Virus record (IMG/VR): IMGVR_UViG_3300033153_014609
Span: 1-25,745 of that record
DNA from: a virus
DNA length: 25,745 nucleotides
Strand: one strand, 5' to 3'
Position 1 is the stretch's first letter, and each line of letters starts with the position of its first letter. A model generated the notes under the pieces. The model had not been told where the DNA came from and searched no databases. It saw only the letters and a list, made by a program, of their open reading frames with translations. Position numbers and translations under genes: made by a program. This document shows, piece after piece, positions 1 to 6,072 of the stretch.

Positions 1-570
1 GCTAACAGGTTCTGCCATTTTTTTCTTTAGGGTGGTAATTAATTCTGCGGCTGTTTGTTCACAGACCTGTTTTAAGTGGGGCCATAGCTTATTACGCGTT
101 CCCTTACTTGTTCCTTGTATTTTTGGACATGTAGTTGCACTGGTGAGCAGTCCAAAATTAATAGGGCGGGCTACTGTCGAATACGACCCTTGATGGGTAA
201 AGTCTGAGAATGAATACTTATAGCGCCCGTCCTTTACCATGATTTTGACCATGAACCTTATATTTCCTCGAGTGAGAGAGCTTGCTGAAAAAACATTTGG
301 TTCGTATGGGAAGGTCCCTTTACCAATAAGAATACCAGCATCCTTATCTTCAATTTCTAATACGTTTTTAGAGTCAACGAATGAATTTGCAAACCAAAGC
401 TTAGCGCGTATATAGAGCTCTTTAGTAGTTGCGGGCTCAACTTTTATGACATCTGTATAAGACAGAGGTGTTACCTCTTCAGGATAAGCGTTTGTCAAAA
501 TAAAAAAACTTACGAGAATTGTAAAAATAACTGAGATAAAGTGTTTGCTTAGCGTATAGTGCGTTCTCAT
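1..570 (-). CDS. Secreted DUF4468-like protein (3' end cut by window edge)
   Basis: The reading frame stays open from an ATG at 570 leftward to the window edge, giving 190 codons without a stop. The N-terminus has a hydrophobic stretch (about residues 10-26, ISVIFTILVSFFILTNAY), which fits a signal peptide. After it comes a segment (TKELYIRAKLWFANSF, then a GKG-containing strand and a VKDGRYKYSF strand) that resembles the DUF4468 family with a TBP-like fold. That family is of unknown function and is common in secreted bacterial proteins. An AGAGGA ribosome binding site lies just upstream, only 9 bases after the repressor stop codon, so the gene is probably the second gene of the repressor operon and expressed in the lysogen. 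I infer a role in altering the lysogen's envelope or in exclusion from position alone. It could instead be a host gene, but the tight spacing argues against that. The family call rests on recognition, not a search. Confidence 0.7.
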   Translation of the reverse strand, partial: MRTHYTLSKHFISVIFTILVSFFILTNAYPEEVTPLSYTDVIKVEPATTKELYIRAKLWFANSFVDSKNVLEIEDKDAGILIGKGTFPYEPNVFSASSLTRGNIRFMVKIMVKDGRYKYSFSDFTHQGSYSTVARPINFGLLTSATTCPKIQGTSKGTRNKLWPHLKQVCEQTAAELITTLKKKMAEPVS

Positions 571-579
571 GTGTCCTCT

Positions 580-1215
580 TTAAAACATTTTTAATGCTCT
601 AATAACTTTGCCAATAATTTCAACATCATTTTTTTTAGGATTAAGTACTATAGGTTCTTGATCACCGTTAGCCGGCTGGAGAATAATTTGATGGTCAGTC
701 TTGTAAAACATTTTCATTGTACACTCATCTCTGTCAACCCTAACGATTACGATATCCCCATTATTAATGGCGCTAGTTTTAGAAACAATTACGATATCTT
801 TATTAAATATGCCCTTATCTTTTAAACAATCACCTTTAACACGTAGAGCAAAGCAAGACTTGTCTTTTATTAGTTCCCAGGACATTTCTACCCAGTCTTC
901 TACATCGTCTGCTATAAAATTTATAGGGCCCGCGGGACACTCGCCAAGAAGAGGAATTTTTAAAGTTTTAGATTGATGTGTTTCTTTTGTTTTTTGTATA
1001 ATACCGGCAACTTCAGCAAGCTCTTCATAAGAAACTTGGAGTGCCGTAGAAAGCTTCCGTAGTGTTGCCGGCTTTGGGTTTATAGTCCTACCCACTTCTA
1101 TTTGGTACAAAGACGCGTTGTTTAAACCGCTGCGTTTAGCGACGGCATAGCGTGTCCAAAACCCAGTGGCCCCATGGGATAGTCTAATATTTTTAATATA
1201 TTCACCAATGTTCAT
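580..1215 (-). CDS. LexA/CI-type phage repressor (XRE HTH + S24 peptidase domain)
   Basis: This 211-residue protein has an N-terminal XRE-type helix-turn-helix (about residues 4-70, with AVAKRSGLNNASLYQIEVGR as the recognition region) and a C-terminal S24 peptidase-like domain (about 86-211). An Ala95-Gly96 dipeptide (ECPAGP) sits where LexA-family proteins cut themselves. The expected nucleophile motif reads VKGDCLKDKGI, so Cys130 replaces the usual serine. The general-base lysine is Lys168. The 35-residue spacing from the cleavage dipeptide to position 130 equals that in E. coli LexA (84 to 119). I chose the ATG at 1215 over the longer frame from 1281 because a good extended -10 lies 6 bases upstream of it, and the family's usual N-terminus begins there. 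It faces a Cro-like gene, so it is the probable lysogeny repressor. Cys130 makes SOS-induced self-cleavage uncertain. Confidence 0.9.
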   Translation of the reverse strand: MNIGEYIKNIRLSHGATGFWTRYAVAKRSGLNNASLYQIEVGRTINPKPATLRKLSTALQVSYEELAEVAGIIQKTKETHQSKTLKIPLLGECPAGPINFIADDVEDWVEMSWELIKDKSCFALRVKGDCLKDKGIFNKDIVIVSKTSAINNGDIVIVRVDRDECTMKMFYKTDHQIILQPANGDQEPIVLNPKKNDVEIIGKVIRALKMF

Positions 1216-1221
1216 ATTGCA

Positions 1222-1250
1222 ATTATAACATAGTTCTGTTGTCTGAGTAA
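1222..1250 (-). promoter_or_regulatory. Repressor promoter with extended -10, predicting a leaderless mRNA
   Basis: On the minus strand TGTTATAAT (1230-1222) is a perfect -10 with a TG extension. A weak -35-like TTACTC lies at 1250-1245, with a 17-base spacer. Only 6 bases separate the -10 from the repressor ATG at 1215, so transcription would start at or next to the start codon. No Shine-Dalgarno sequence is present. This is the arrangement known for lambda cI made from PRM. Confidence 0.6.
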
Positions 1251-1269
1251 AAATTTTTGAAAATTTTTG
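1250..1269. repeat. Tandem 10-bp A/T-tract repeat between divergent promoters
   Basis: The 10-mer AAAATTTTTG occurs twice head to tail (1250-1259 and 1260-1269), directly upstream of the rightward -35. Phased A-tracts of this kind bend DNA and can act as UP elements. The role here is inferred from position. Confidence 0.6.
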
Positions 1270-1298
1270 TTGACAAAACAAAAAGGGGGCGGTATACT
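1270..1298 (+). promoter_or_regulatory. Strong sigma70-type rightward early promoter
   Basis: A perfect TTGACA at 1270-1275 is followed by a 17-base spacer and TATACT at 1293-1298 (5 of 6 to consensus). It drives the Cro-like gene and the downstream early genes. A short dyad, TTTTGT-TG-ACAAAA (1265-1278), overlaps the -35, and a longer operator-like dyad begins at the -10. This makes it the counterpart of lambda PR. Confidence 0.85.
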
Positions 1299-1316
1299 AT
1301 TGTTGTTTGAACAATA
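1298..1316. promoter_or_regulatory. Operator-like inverted repeat at the early promoter
   Basis: TATTGTT (1298-1304) and AACAATA (1310-1316) form a perfect 7-bp dyad around a 5-base centre. It spans the expected transcription start of the rightward promoter. The core ATTGTT-N5-AACAAT recurs once at 1535-1551 with the same spacing, as expected for a repressor or Cro site. Confidence 0.65.
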
Positions 1317-1330
1317 ATGAGGTAATGATA

Positions 1331-1546
1331 ATGAAGTATATAGCAACAGAACGATTAAAAAAATTAATAGCTGAGAAGAACTGGAGGCAGAAGGATTTTG
1401 CTGTAATGGCGTGCTTATCGAGACCGCAAGCTTGTGCAATTATTAATCAGAGAAAAAATGTTACTCCGCTTGTAAGGGAACGAATACTAGCTATTTTTCC
1501 AGAAGAGAGGTTTAACACCCTTTTTTTAAAAGTAATTGTTGCTTAA
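1331..1546 (+). CDS. Cro-like small HTH regulator
   Basis: This 71-residue protein is almost entirely a helix-turn-helix domain. A first helix (ATERLKKLIAEKNW) is followed by the HTH core (RQKDFAVMACLSRPQACAIINQRKN, about residues 18-42) and a helix ending in FPEERF. It is divergent from the CI-type repressor and is the first rightward gene after the strong early promoter, so it is the natural Cro counterpart. I prefer the ATG at 1331 because GAGGT at 1319-1323 lies 7 bases upstream. An in-frame TTG at 1307 and an ATG at 1325 are less well placed. The second operator-like dyad lies across its last codons. Specific DNA targets cannot be read from the sequence. Confidence 0.8.
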   Translation: MKYIATERLKKLIAEKNWRQKDFAVMACLSRPQACAIINQRKNVTPLVRERILAIFPEERFNTLFLKVIVA

Positions 1547-1551
1547 ACAAT
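1535..1551. promoter_or_regulatory. Second operator-like dyad at the 3' end of the Cro-like gene
   Basis: ATTGTT (1535-1540) and AACAAT (1546-1551) flank a 5-base centre, GCTTA. Arms and spacing are identical to the dyad at 1299-1315. The site straddles the stop codon of the Cro-like gene and overlaps a possible promoter for the next gene. Confidence 0.55.
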
Positions 1552-1563
1552 AATGTATATAAA
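1536..1563 (+). promoter_or_regulatory. Possible secondary early promoter
   Basis: TTGTTG (1536-1541) and TATAAA (1558-1563) are separated by 16 bases. The -10 is good (5 of 6) but the -35 is poor (3 of 6). Its overlap with the second operator-like dyad is the main reason to take it seriously. Confidence 0.3.
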
Positions 1564-1600
1564 AAATAGTTGTCAAAACAAAAAAGGAGTAAAGGGTGTA

Positions 1601-1960
1601 ATGTCAGCAAAAGGCAAAGATGAAGAGAGGAAGGTAGATATCCAGGTAATAGCTGATGATATTAAAAAGATGGCTGACAAGCTATTAGAGTCTACCGCAA
1701 AATCTTTAGCTCAAGATTACCAAGATGATACCCCAAGGAATAAAGCTATCAAAGGGTTAGATGAATTAAGAAGGGACTTTTATGGTCCCGTAACAGAACG
1801 CCAGGACGCGCAATTAGTTCATGTAATCGATCAATTAAAAGAGAACATGGAGTTAGACCATAGTAATGATAAGGCAAAGCAAGAAGAACGAGATATCGCG
1901 GAGCAGATAAAAGATAAAGCGGATAAATTGCTTCATTTAGTAAGAGAGGGTAAAAAATGA
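1601..1960 (+). CDS. Small acidic/charged helical protein, function unknown
   Basis: This 119-residue protein is rich in Lys, Asp and Glu, with long predicted amphipathic helices (for example DIKKMADKLLESTAKSLAQ and AEQIKDKADKLLHLVREGKK at the C-terminus). It has no cysteine and no membrane segment, and I recognise no family. The ATG at 1601 is chosen because AAGGAG lies at 1584-1589. An in-frame ATG at 1553 would sit inside the operator/promoter region with no ribosome binding site. The last four bases overlap the next gene start (ATGA), so the two are translationally coupled. Its place right after the Cro-like gene suggests an early regulatory or host-interaction role, which is inference only. 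Confidence 0.65.
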   Translation: MSAKGKDEERKVDIQVIADDIKKMADKLLESTAKSLAQDYQDDTPRNKAIKGLDELRRDFYGPVTERQDAQLVHVIDQLKENMELDHSNDKAKQEERDIAEQIKDKADKLLHLVREGKK

Positions 1961-2151
1961 GCCGACCAAAGCTTCTTAATATAAAAGAAGTGGCCGAAAT
2001 GCTGGGGATAAGCCCGAAGACTGTTTATAACAACTGGCATGAATGGGTTGTAAAATATGGGATTAGTATACACCGGCTTAACGCAACCGGTCACCCACGT
2101 TTTTACGAATCGGATATCCTTAGAATGATAGAGGCTTGCAGGGCCGCGTAA
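1957..2151 (+). CDS. Excisionase/MerR-type helix-turn-helix protein
   Basis: This 64-residue protein contains a winged-helix motif of the MerR/excisionase type. LLNIKEVAEMLGISPKTVYN forms the HTH (about residues 6-25), and a wing (GISIHRLNATGHPRFYESDI) leads to a last helix that contacts DNA. Length and architecture fit phage Xis or AlpA-like regulators. It overlaps the preceding gene by four bases and has a purine-rich site (GAGAGGG) upstream. With no integrase in the window, an excision role cannot be confirmed, and a transcription-regulator role is equally possible. Confidence 0.75.
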   Translation: MSRPKLLNIKEVAEMLGISPKTVYNNWHEWVVKYGISIHRLNATGHPRFYESDILRMIEACRAA

Positions 2152-2168
2152 ACTAATAGGGGGATCTG

Positions 2169-2300
2169 ATGGTAAAGAAAAAGCACGCTATTGTAAAGTG
2201 TAAGGCTTGTAGGGCCACAACAGAAGGCGGATTAGTTGCAAAGTGCAGCGTGTGTGGTTCTCGTTATGTAACGTGTAGTCCGGTATCGAAAGATTCATAG
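2169..2300 (+). CDS. Tiny zinc-ribbon protein
   Basis: This 43-residue frame has two paired cysteine knuckles, CKAC (about residue 11) and CSVC (about residue 28), typical of a single zinc ribbon, and further Cys near the end (VTCSP). A strong purine tract (AGGGGG) stands about 6 bases before the ATG. It lies between confident early genes on the same strand. Such small ribbons are common in phages and are usually of unknown function, binding nucleic acid or protein. Confidence 0.6.
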   Translation: MVKKKHAIVKCKACRATTEGGLVAKCSVCGSRYVTCSPVSKDS

Positions 2301-2328
2301 CTTTACGTAGATTTATACAGGAAGGGTT

Positions 2329-2454
2329 ATGAATAAGATAGTATGCGCCACAATGAAAGCAAAGGGATCCTGGACACCGAATATATGCCACTTTTGCCGG
2401 AATCGCAAGACCTGTAAAATGGAGGGGGCTAAGAATGCGCGCCAGTCCGCTTAA
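2329..2454 (+). CDS. Tiny cysteine-containing protein
   Basis: This 41-residue frame begins at an ATG preceded by GAAGGG. It holds a CxxC-x5-C arrangement (NICHFCRNRKTCKM, about residues 19-31) plus a Cys at residue 6, consistent with a small metal-binding knuckle. Its last 20 bases overlap the start of the next gene, whose ribosome binding site (GGAGGGGG) lies within this frame. That arrangement supports coupled translation. No family is recognised. Confidence 0.5.
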   Translation: MNKIVCATMKAKGSWTPNICHFCRNRKTCKMEGAKNARQSA

Positions 2455-2851
2455 AATATCCAAGCAAAATCTATTGAACGAGGCCTTAGAAAAAATTAAT
2501 ATACATGCTGATGAGGCCGAAGCTATTAAGGATAATTACGGAGTAGTGGGATATGATATTGGCGATCATATATTAGTGGCAAAACCCATGCTTTTCAATG
2601 GGCACATAGTCTCATGCGACAGGAATAAGATTATGTTTAATGCCATACGCCGGTGCACAAAGATACTTTTTTATATCCAAAACCATAATACTTTTTATGA
2701 GTTCGATCCTGTGGAAGTAAATGCTCATCCGGCTTCTTTTATAAATCGCCGGAAGACTATAGAGATGGTTAACTTTGATATTTACCTTGGGAAAAAACTG
2801 AGCTGCGTGGATATGTTTAATAAACAGTTAAAATTATGTATAGGGGTGTGA
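2435..2851 (+). CDS. Hypothetical early protein
   Basis: This 138-residue soluble protein opens with a short basic segment, then an alpha-helical part (LLNEALEKINIHADEAEAIKD), followed by a strand-rich portion (YDIGDHILVAKPMLF, KILFYIQNHNTFYEFDPVEV). No motif or family is recognised. The ATG at 2435 has AGGGGG about 7 bases upstream. It overlaps the upstream small gene by 20 bases and its stop overlaps the ATG of the initiator gene (TGATG). The position next to the replication initiator suggests a replication or early-control role, but the sequence does not show one. Confidence 0.6.
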   Translation: MRASPLKISKQNLLNEALEKINIHADEAEAIKDNYGVVGYDIGDHILVAKPMLFNGHIVSCDRNKIMFNAIRRCTKILFYIQNHNTFYEFDPVEVNAHPASFINRRKTIEMVNFDIYLGKKLSCVDMFNKQLKLCIGV

Positions 2852-3642
2852 TGTTTGAGGTTCGTGATCTAAGAAAAAAAGAAAAGTTCTTTATAGACGA
2901 TGCTTTTGTTGATAGGGTTGCAAGAAAAATCGGGATTCACGCTGTAGGTGTATATGCCTGTTTGTGCCGCCATGTAGATATAGGGCAATCCTGTTATCCT
3001 TCCCGCCAGTTAATAGCTGAAAAACTAAATATCTCCGAAAAACAAGTAAGCCGCTCAATAAAAATATTGGAGGAACACCAAATTATCGAAAAGGTTAGAT
3101 TGGGTAAGCGGTTAAATAATAGGTATTATCTTATAGATAAAACCCGGTGGATTATATCAAAATCTGATGAAGGGACTGTGAGTCCCCTCACTCCAAAAAC
3201 CGAAAGTGAAGGGACTGTGAGTCCCCTCACAAGGGACTGTGAGTCCCCTCACAAGGGACTGGTAGTCCCTTCCAATAGTAAGGTAACACATAAGAAGGTA
3301 ACACATAAGAAGGAGAAGCAAACCCCTGTAGCAGCATTTGATATTCTTTTAAAAGACAGTGATTGGATAAAAAAAATAGAGGTTCTATATCCTAACGTAC
3401 CCATAAAGAAAGAATTTTGTAAAATGCAAGGATGGATATTAGCCAATCCTGATAAGGTTAAAAATAGAACGAAGTGGAAACGCTTTATGGTGAATTGGCT
3501 TAATAAAGAAGTTGACAAATACCCCGCTGATGCTCGCCATGGACAAATAGAAGAAAACCCCGGCCAAACCCGCGAAGTTAAGATGCCAAAATGGCCAGAT
3601 CCACCTAAAGAGTTTACAGAGCTGCTTAAAAAAATAGGGTAA
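2851..3642 (+). CDS. Winged-helix phage replication initiator carrying the origin
   Basis: This protein of about 263 residues has an N-terminal winged HTH (about residues 15-100: HAVGVYACLCRHVD, CYPSRQLIAEKLNISEKQVSRSIKILEEHQIIEKV), of the kind found in phage RepO/DnaD-like initiators and helicase loaders. The middle (about 108-155) is a low-complexity linker encoded by 22-bp DNA repeats. The C-terminal part (about 160-263) contains IEVLYPNVPIKKEFCKMQGW and GILANPDKVKNRTKWKRFMVNW-like elements, resembling the region by which such proteins contact helicase or DNA. I chose the ATG at 2851, with AGGGG at 2842-2846. An in-frame ATG at 2836 lacks a ribosome site. The arrangement matches lambda O: DNA-binding N-terminus, iterons inside the gene, partner-binding C-terminus. 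Confidence 0.8.
   Translation: MFEVRDLRKKEKFFIDDAFVDRVARKIGIHAVGVYACLCRHVDIGQSCYPSRQLIAEKLNISEKQVSRSIKILEEHQIIEKVRLGKRLNNRYYLIDKTRWIISKSDEGTVSPLTPKTESEGTVSPLTRDCESPHKGLVVPSNSKVTHKKVTHKKEKQTPVAAFDILLKDSDWIKKIEVLYPNVPIKKEFCKMQGWILANPDKVKNRTKWKRFMVNWLNKEVDKYPADARHGQIEENPGQTREVKMPKWPDPPKEFTELLKKIG
3170..3273. repeat. Iteron array: probable phage replication origin inside the initiator gene
   Basis: A 22-bp unit starting AAGGGACTGTGAGTCCCC occurs three times without mismatch (3170-3191, 3209-3230, 3231-3252), followed by a variant at 3253-3272. Each unit contains the dyad GGGACT-N3-AGTCCC. In the fourth unit the dyad extends to AAGGGACT/AGTCCCTT. Copies 2 to 4 are directly abutting. Because 22 is not a multiple of 3, the units are translated in different frames (EGTVSPLT, then RDCESPH, then KGLVVPS). 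The DNA sequence is therefore what is conserved, not the peptide. Iterons within the initiator gene are the known design of lambda oriL. Confidence 0.8.
3280..3309. repeat. Two tandem 15-bp repeats beside the iterons
   Basis: AAGGTAACACATAAG is present twice head to tail (3280-3294, 3295-3309), followed by a partial copy (AAGG). It encodes KVTHKKVTHKK. The A-rich unit next to the iterons could be part of the origin, for example an unwinding or second protein-binding element, or a simple slippage duplication. Confidence 0.6.
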
Positions 3643-3644
3643 TT

Positions 3645-4019
3645 ATGAACATTTTAGTAACAATACCAATGCCTGAAAGCAAAACATCTAAACAAGAGGC
3701 AGAAGCTGTAAAGAAGACAAGTGGGCACTGGTTTAGGGTTTTTAGATTTAAACCTAAGGTGGACCCATGGGATCGTATATATTTTGTGGAGAACGGATTA
3801 ATCAAAGGGTATGGTGTGATATTTGATATACAGCAACTATTCGAACCCGTTAAGTGTGATGTAACGGACCGGCTTTGGGGAAAATATGGTGACTGGATAA
3901 TAAAATATAACAACTGGACATGGCTTACGCCCCCACTTAAATGTAAGGGGTTCCAGGGAATAAGATATATAAAAGATAAAATAGAAAGCTATGTACGTAA
4001 AAACGGAGGAGGAGAATGA
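3645..4019 (+). CDS. Hypothetical protein, possible PUA/ASCH-like fold
   Basis: This 124-residue protein has a strand-rich core with WFRVFRFKPKVDPWDRIYFVENGLIKGYGVIFDI (about residues 28-62). That pattern of an aromatic strand, a small polar turn and a G-Y-G-V strand is reminiscent of ASCH/EVE (PUA-like) RNA-binding domains seen in phages. The C-terminal strand WLTPPLKCKGFQGIRYI fits the same idea. This is a weak structural guess, not a family match. It starts 2 bases after the initiator stop with AGGGT upstream, and overlaps the next gene by four bases (ATGA). Confidence 0.55.
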   Translation: MNILVTIPMPESKTSKQEAEAVKKTSGHWFRVFRFKPKVDPWDRIYFVENGLIKGYGVIFDIQQLFEPVKCDVTDRLWGKYGDWIIKYNNWTWLTPPLKCKGFQGIRYIKDKIESYVRKNGGGE

Positions 4020-4315
4020 TTAAAAAAAATATTACCCCACAACAAATGGTAGATTTTCTTAATGAATTACTTATAACAGACCGCAGAACGATAGAAAACT
4101 TGTTTGGGTCAAGGGTTGTATGTAATAAAAAATTAGCAAAACATCCCACTGTCCAAGTAATGGCATACGGGACTAAAAAAGGGTTTTATATGGTGGGTTT
4201 AATCGGCCTCTTGAATGGTATGTTTGGTGCTGATAAAGACGGTTGGGGATGTATCTCTATGGATTTAAAAGGATCTAAACTAACAAAATTTACTCTATTA
4301 AAAGACAGAATGTAA
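4016..4315 (+). CDS. Conserved phage hypothetical protein
   Basis: This 99-residue soluble protein has an N-terminal helical segment (TPQQMVDFLNELLITDRRTIENLFGSRV), a middle KHPTVQVM strand, a GLIGLLNGMFG turn and a DGWGCISMDL C-terminus. I have seen this general pattern in phage early-region hypothetical proteins but know no function. The start ATG lies in an ATGA overlap with the upstream gene and is preceded by GGAGGAGGAGA, an excellent ribosome site, so expression is likely strong. There are no membrane segments and no catalytic motif. Confidence 0.65.
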   Translation: MIKKNITPQQMVDFLNELLITDRRTIENLFGSRVVCNKKLAKHPTVQVMAYGTKKGFYMVGLIGLLNGMFGADKDGWGCISMDLKGSKLTKFTLLKDRM

Positions 4316-4321
4316 CATATT

Positions 4322-4468
4322 ATGCGCGGCAAAAGAATAAAAAAACTACGCAAGGAAATTAGAAAGCAACAAATGAGTATTATGGGCGATTTCCGGACGT
4401 TTGTAAAAGAACTGCCATTAGGCAAGAGAGCCAAATTAGCATGGAAGGTATTAACAAAAACCTATTAA
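4322..4468 (+). CDS. Small basic protein
   Basis: This 48-residue, strongly basic frame starts MRGKRIKKLRKEIRKQQ and ends LGKRAKLAWKVLTKTY, two short helices separated by MGDFRTFVKELP. The ribosome site is weak. The frame is supported mainly by tight packing, beginning 6 bases after the previous stop and ending at the ribosome site of the next gene. Such basic peptides with an LAWKVL-type tail recur in phage early regions. A nucleic-acid-binding role is only a guess. Confidence 0.5.
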   Translation: MRGKRIKKLRKEIRKQQMSIMGDFRTFVKELPLGKRAKLAWKVLTKTY

Positions 4469-4481
4469 GGAGGATCTGCCG

Positions 4482-4847
4482 TTGAAGGGCTGGGATAAGA
4501 AAATAGCTAGACCTCCATTTTGCTATGACAAAAAATGTAAAGTGATATATTCCACCTATAAAAGCGAAGACTTTAAGGATGGATATAGCTTTTCTTGTTA
4601 CGGGAAATTGCCAAAAACTCATATATTCATAGAGAAGAAAGCAAAGCACATAAATAATTTTTCCTGCTGCATCTACACACCGCTAAAGGGTATGATAAGG
4701 TTTTTTATGTGTGAGGATGATTTGTGGGGCGAAGCACAGGCGCTGATAGGTGTAATGAATAGGATTAAAAAGATCAAATGCCCTAAATGTAAAGGGCCGA
4801 GTCCTAAAGTAATTACACACACTTGTTTTAAATGCCAAGGCAACTAA
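4482..4847 (+). CDS. Hypothetical protein with C-terminal zinc ribbon
   Basis: This 121-residue protein starts at a TTG. The start is supported by a perfect AAGGAGG at 4467-4473 with 8-base spacing, and no better start exists. The N-terminal part contains scattered Cys (PFCYDKKCKVIY, FSCYGKLP, FSCCIYTP) and an aromatic FFMCEDDLWGEAQALIGVMNRI segment. The last 25 residues hold a clear zinc ribbon, CPKCKG...CFKCQG. Function is unknown. It lies between the initiator and the ParB-like gene, in a region full of small zinc-binding proteins. Confidence 0.65.
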   Translation: MKGWDKKIARPPFCYDKKCKVIYSTYKSEDFKDGYSFSCYGKLPKTHIFIEKKAKHINNFSCCIYTPLKGMIRFFMCEDDLWGEAQALIGVMNRIKKIKCPKCKGPSPKVITHTCFKCQGN

Positions 4848-4862
4848 AAAAGGAGGAAGGCC

Positions 4863-6072
4863 ATGAGTGACTTGAAGCAAATAGTCCATAAAGGAGAAGG
4901 GCGTTATTGAACCAATCATCGTTAGGGCGGTAAAAGGTGGATACCAACTGGTGTGTGGAGAGAGGCGCTTTAAGGCTTCTCAGAAAGCGGGTTTAAAGGA
5001 TATCCCCGCAGTCATTAGAGAACTTACAGATGAGCAGGTATTAGAGTTTCAGATTGTTGAGAACTTGCAAAGGGAAGACCTCAACCCCATAGAAGAGGGC
5101 CAGGGTTTTAAAATGTTGCTTGAGCAGTGTAAATATACTCAGGAGAAGCTTGCAGGTAAAATAGGAAAAAGCCAGGGGTATATTGCCGCAAGATTAGCGT
5201 TGCTAAACCTGACTGATGATTTTCAAAAGGATATTATTTCTGGCCAACTCTTGCCAGGGCATGTTAAGCATTTAATGGTTGTCGCTGATCGACCAAAGAT
5301 ATTACAGGCAATACGTAAGGAGATGGGGGCCCATCAAGAACAGCTTACTGTAAGAGCGTTTGAGAGCATCGTAAATACTGTTTTTGGGCGTCAAGCAAAA
5401 ACGCTTGGAAAAGAGAGATGGGGCGGCGGAGCTGAATTTAACACAAAAGAGTGTAACGATTGCGAATTTAAGAGAACTATCCAATCAGTATATGGCGCCG
5501 CAACAAAAAAGTGTGTTAATTCAGATTGTTTTAACAAGAAACAGCGGTTATTCCGCAAGGCCGCGGCAGAACGGGTTAAGAAGAAGGTAGAAAACGGCGG
5601 TGTGGTTGAGGCAGATCAATTAAAGAACGTAGAGTATTTAGATAACCACCGGTGCAACTTTAATAAAAATAGCTGTAAACGATGCGAAAAGAGAAAAGTT
5701 GCCGATGTAAAAGAATATGGTAAGAAAACGAAGAAAGAAGTGTGCACTGATAAGGAATGCTTTGCTCGGAAAAACAAAGAGGCAGAACAGGCCAAAGAAA
5801 AAGCTAAGCAAGAAGCCTTTAAAAAATGTGTTGAGAAAATTAAAGCAAAAGCAGCTAGAACAAAGATGGATCGTAATTTTTGGGTATCAATACTTGCTAC
5901 TAAGATAGATTGCCAGTATTACGTAACTAGCGAACAGCAAGCCGTTATTGAGGCTTATGGGCTTGATCCTAAGCGACTTAAATCACGCAAATCGAGGATA
6001 GATTATTTCACAGGAAATAAATCATTAAATTTAGAGGAAATATTCCGCTTTATAACATATTGGGAAGATTAG
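4863..6072 (+). CDS. ParB-like DNA-binding protein with Cys-rich C-terminus; apparent frameshift near the start
   Basis: The open frame from 4885 to 6072 encodes a ParB/RepB/Spo0J domain. SIKEKGVIEPIIVR and the CTP-binding-type CGERRFKAS motif are followed by IVENLQREDLNPIEEGQGF and an HTH (YTQEKLAGKIGKSQGYIAARLALLNL). The C-terminal half holds two similar cysteine clusters (CNDC...KKCVNSDC and CNFNKNSCKRC...VCTDKEC), probably zinc-binding, and lysine-rich helices. The start is odd. The only ATG with a strong ribosome site (AAGGAGG before 4863) reads MSDLKQIVHKGEGRY and stops at 4908-4910. The ParB frame is closed by TAG at 4882-4884 just before its canonical SIKEKG. A one-base shift within 4863-4884 would join them. 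A GTG at 4951 would delete conserved residues. ParB domains here may act in partition, replication or transcription. Confidence 0.75.

Noticed and set aside
767-976. Plus-strand frame of 69 codons opposite the repressor
   Set aside because: It is the antisense of a clear gene, without ribosome site or domain. The same holds for the other long antisense frames across the packaging and head genes.
3170-3273. Repeats in the initiator gene considered as a CRISPR array or protein repeat
   Set aside because: Units abut without spacers and are read in different frames, so neither a CRISPR nor a peptide repeat fits. Origin iterons fit.
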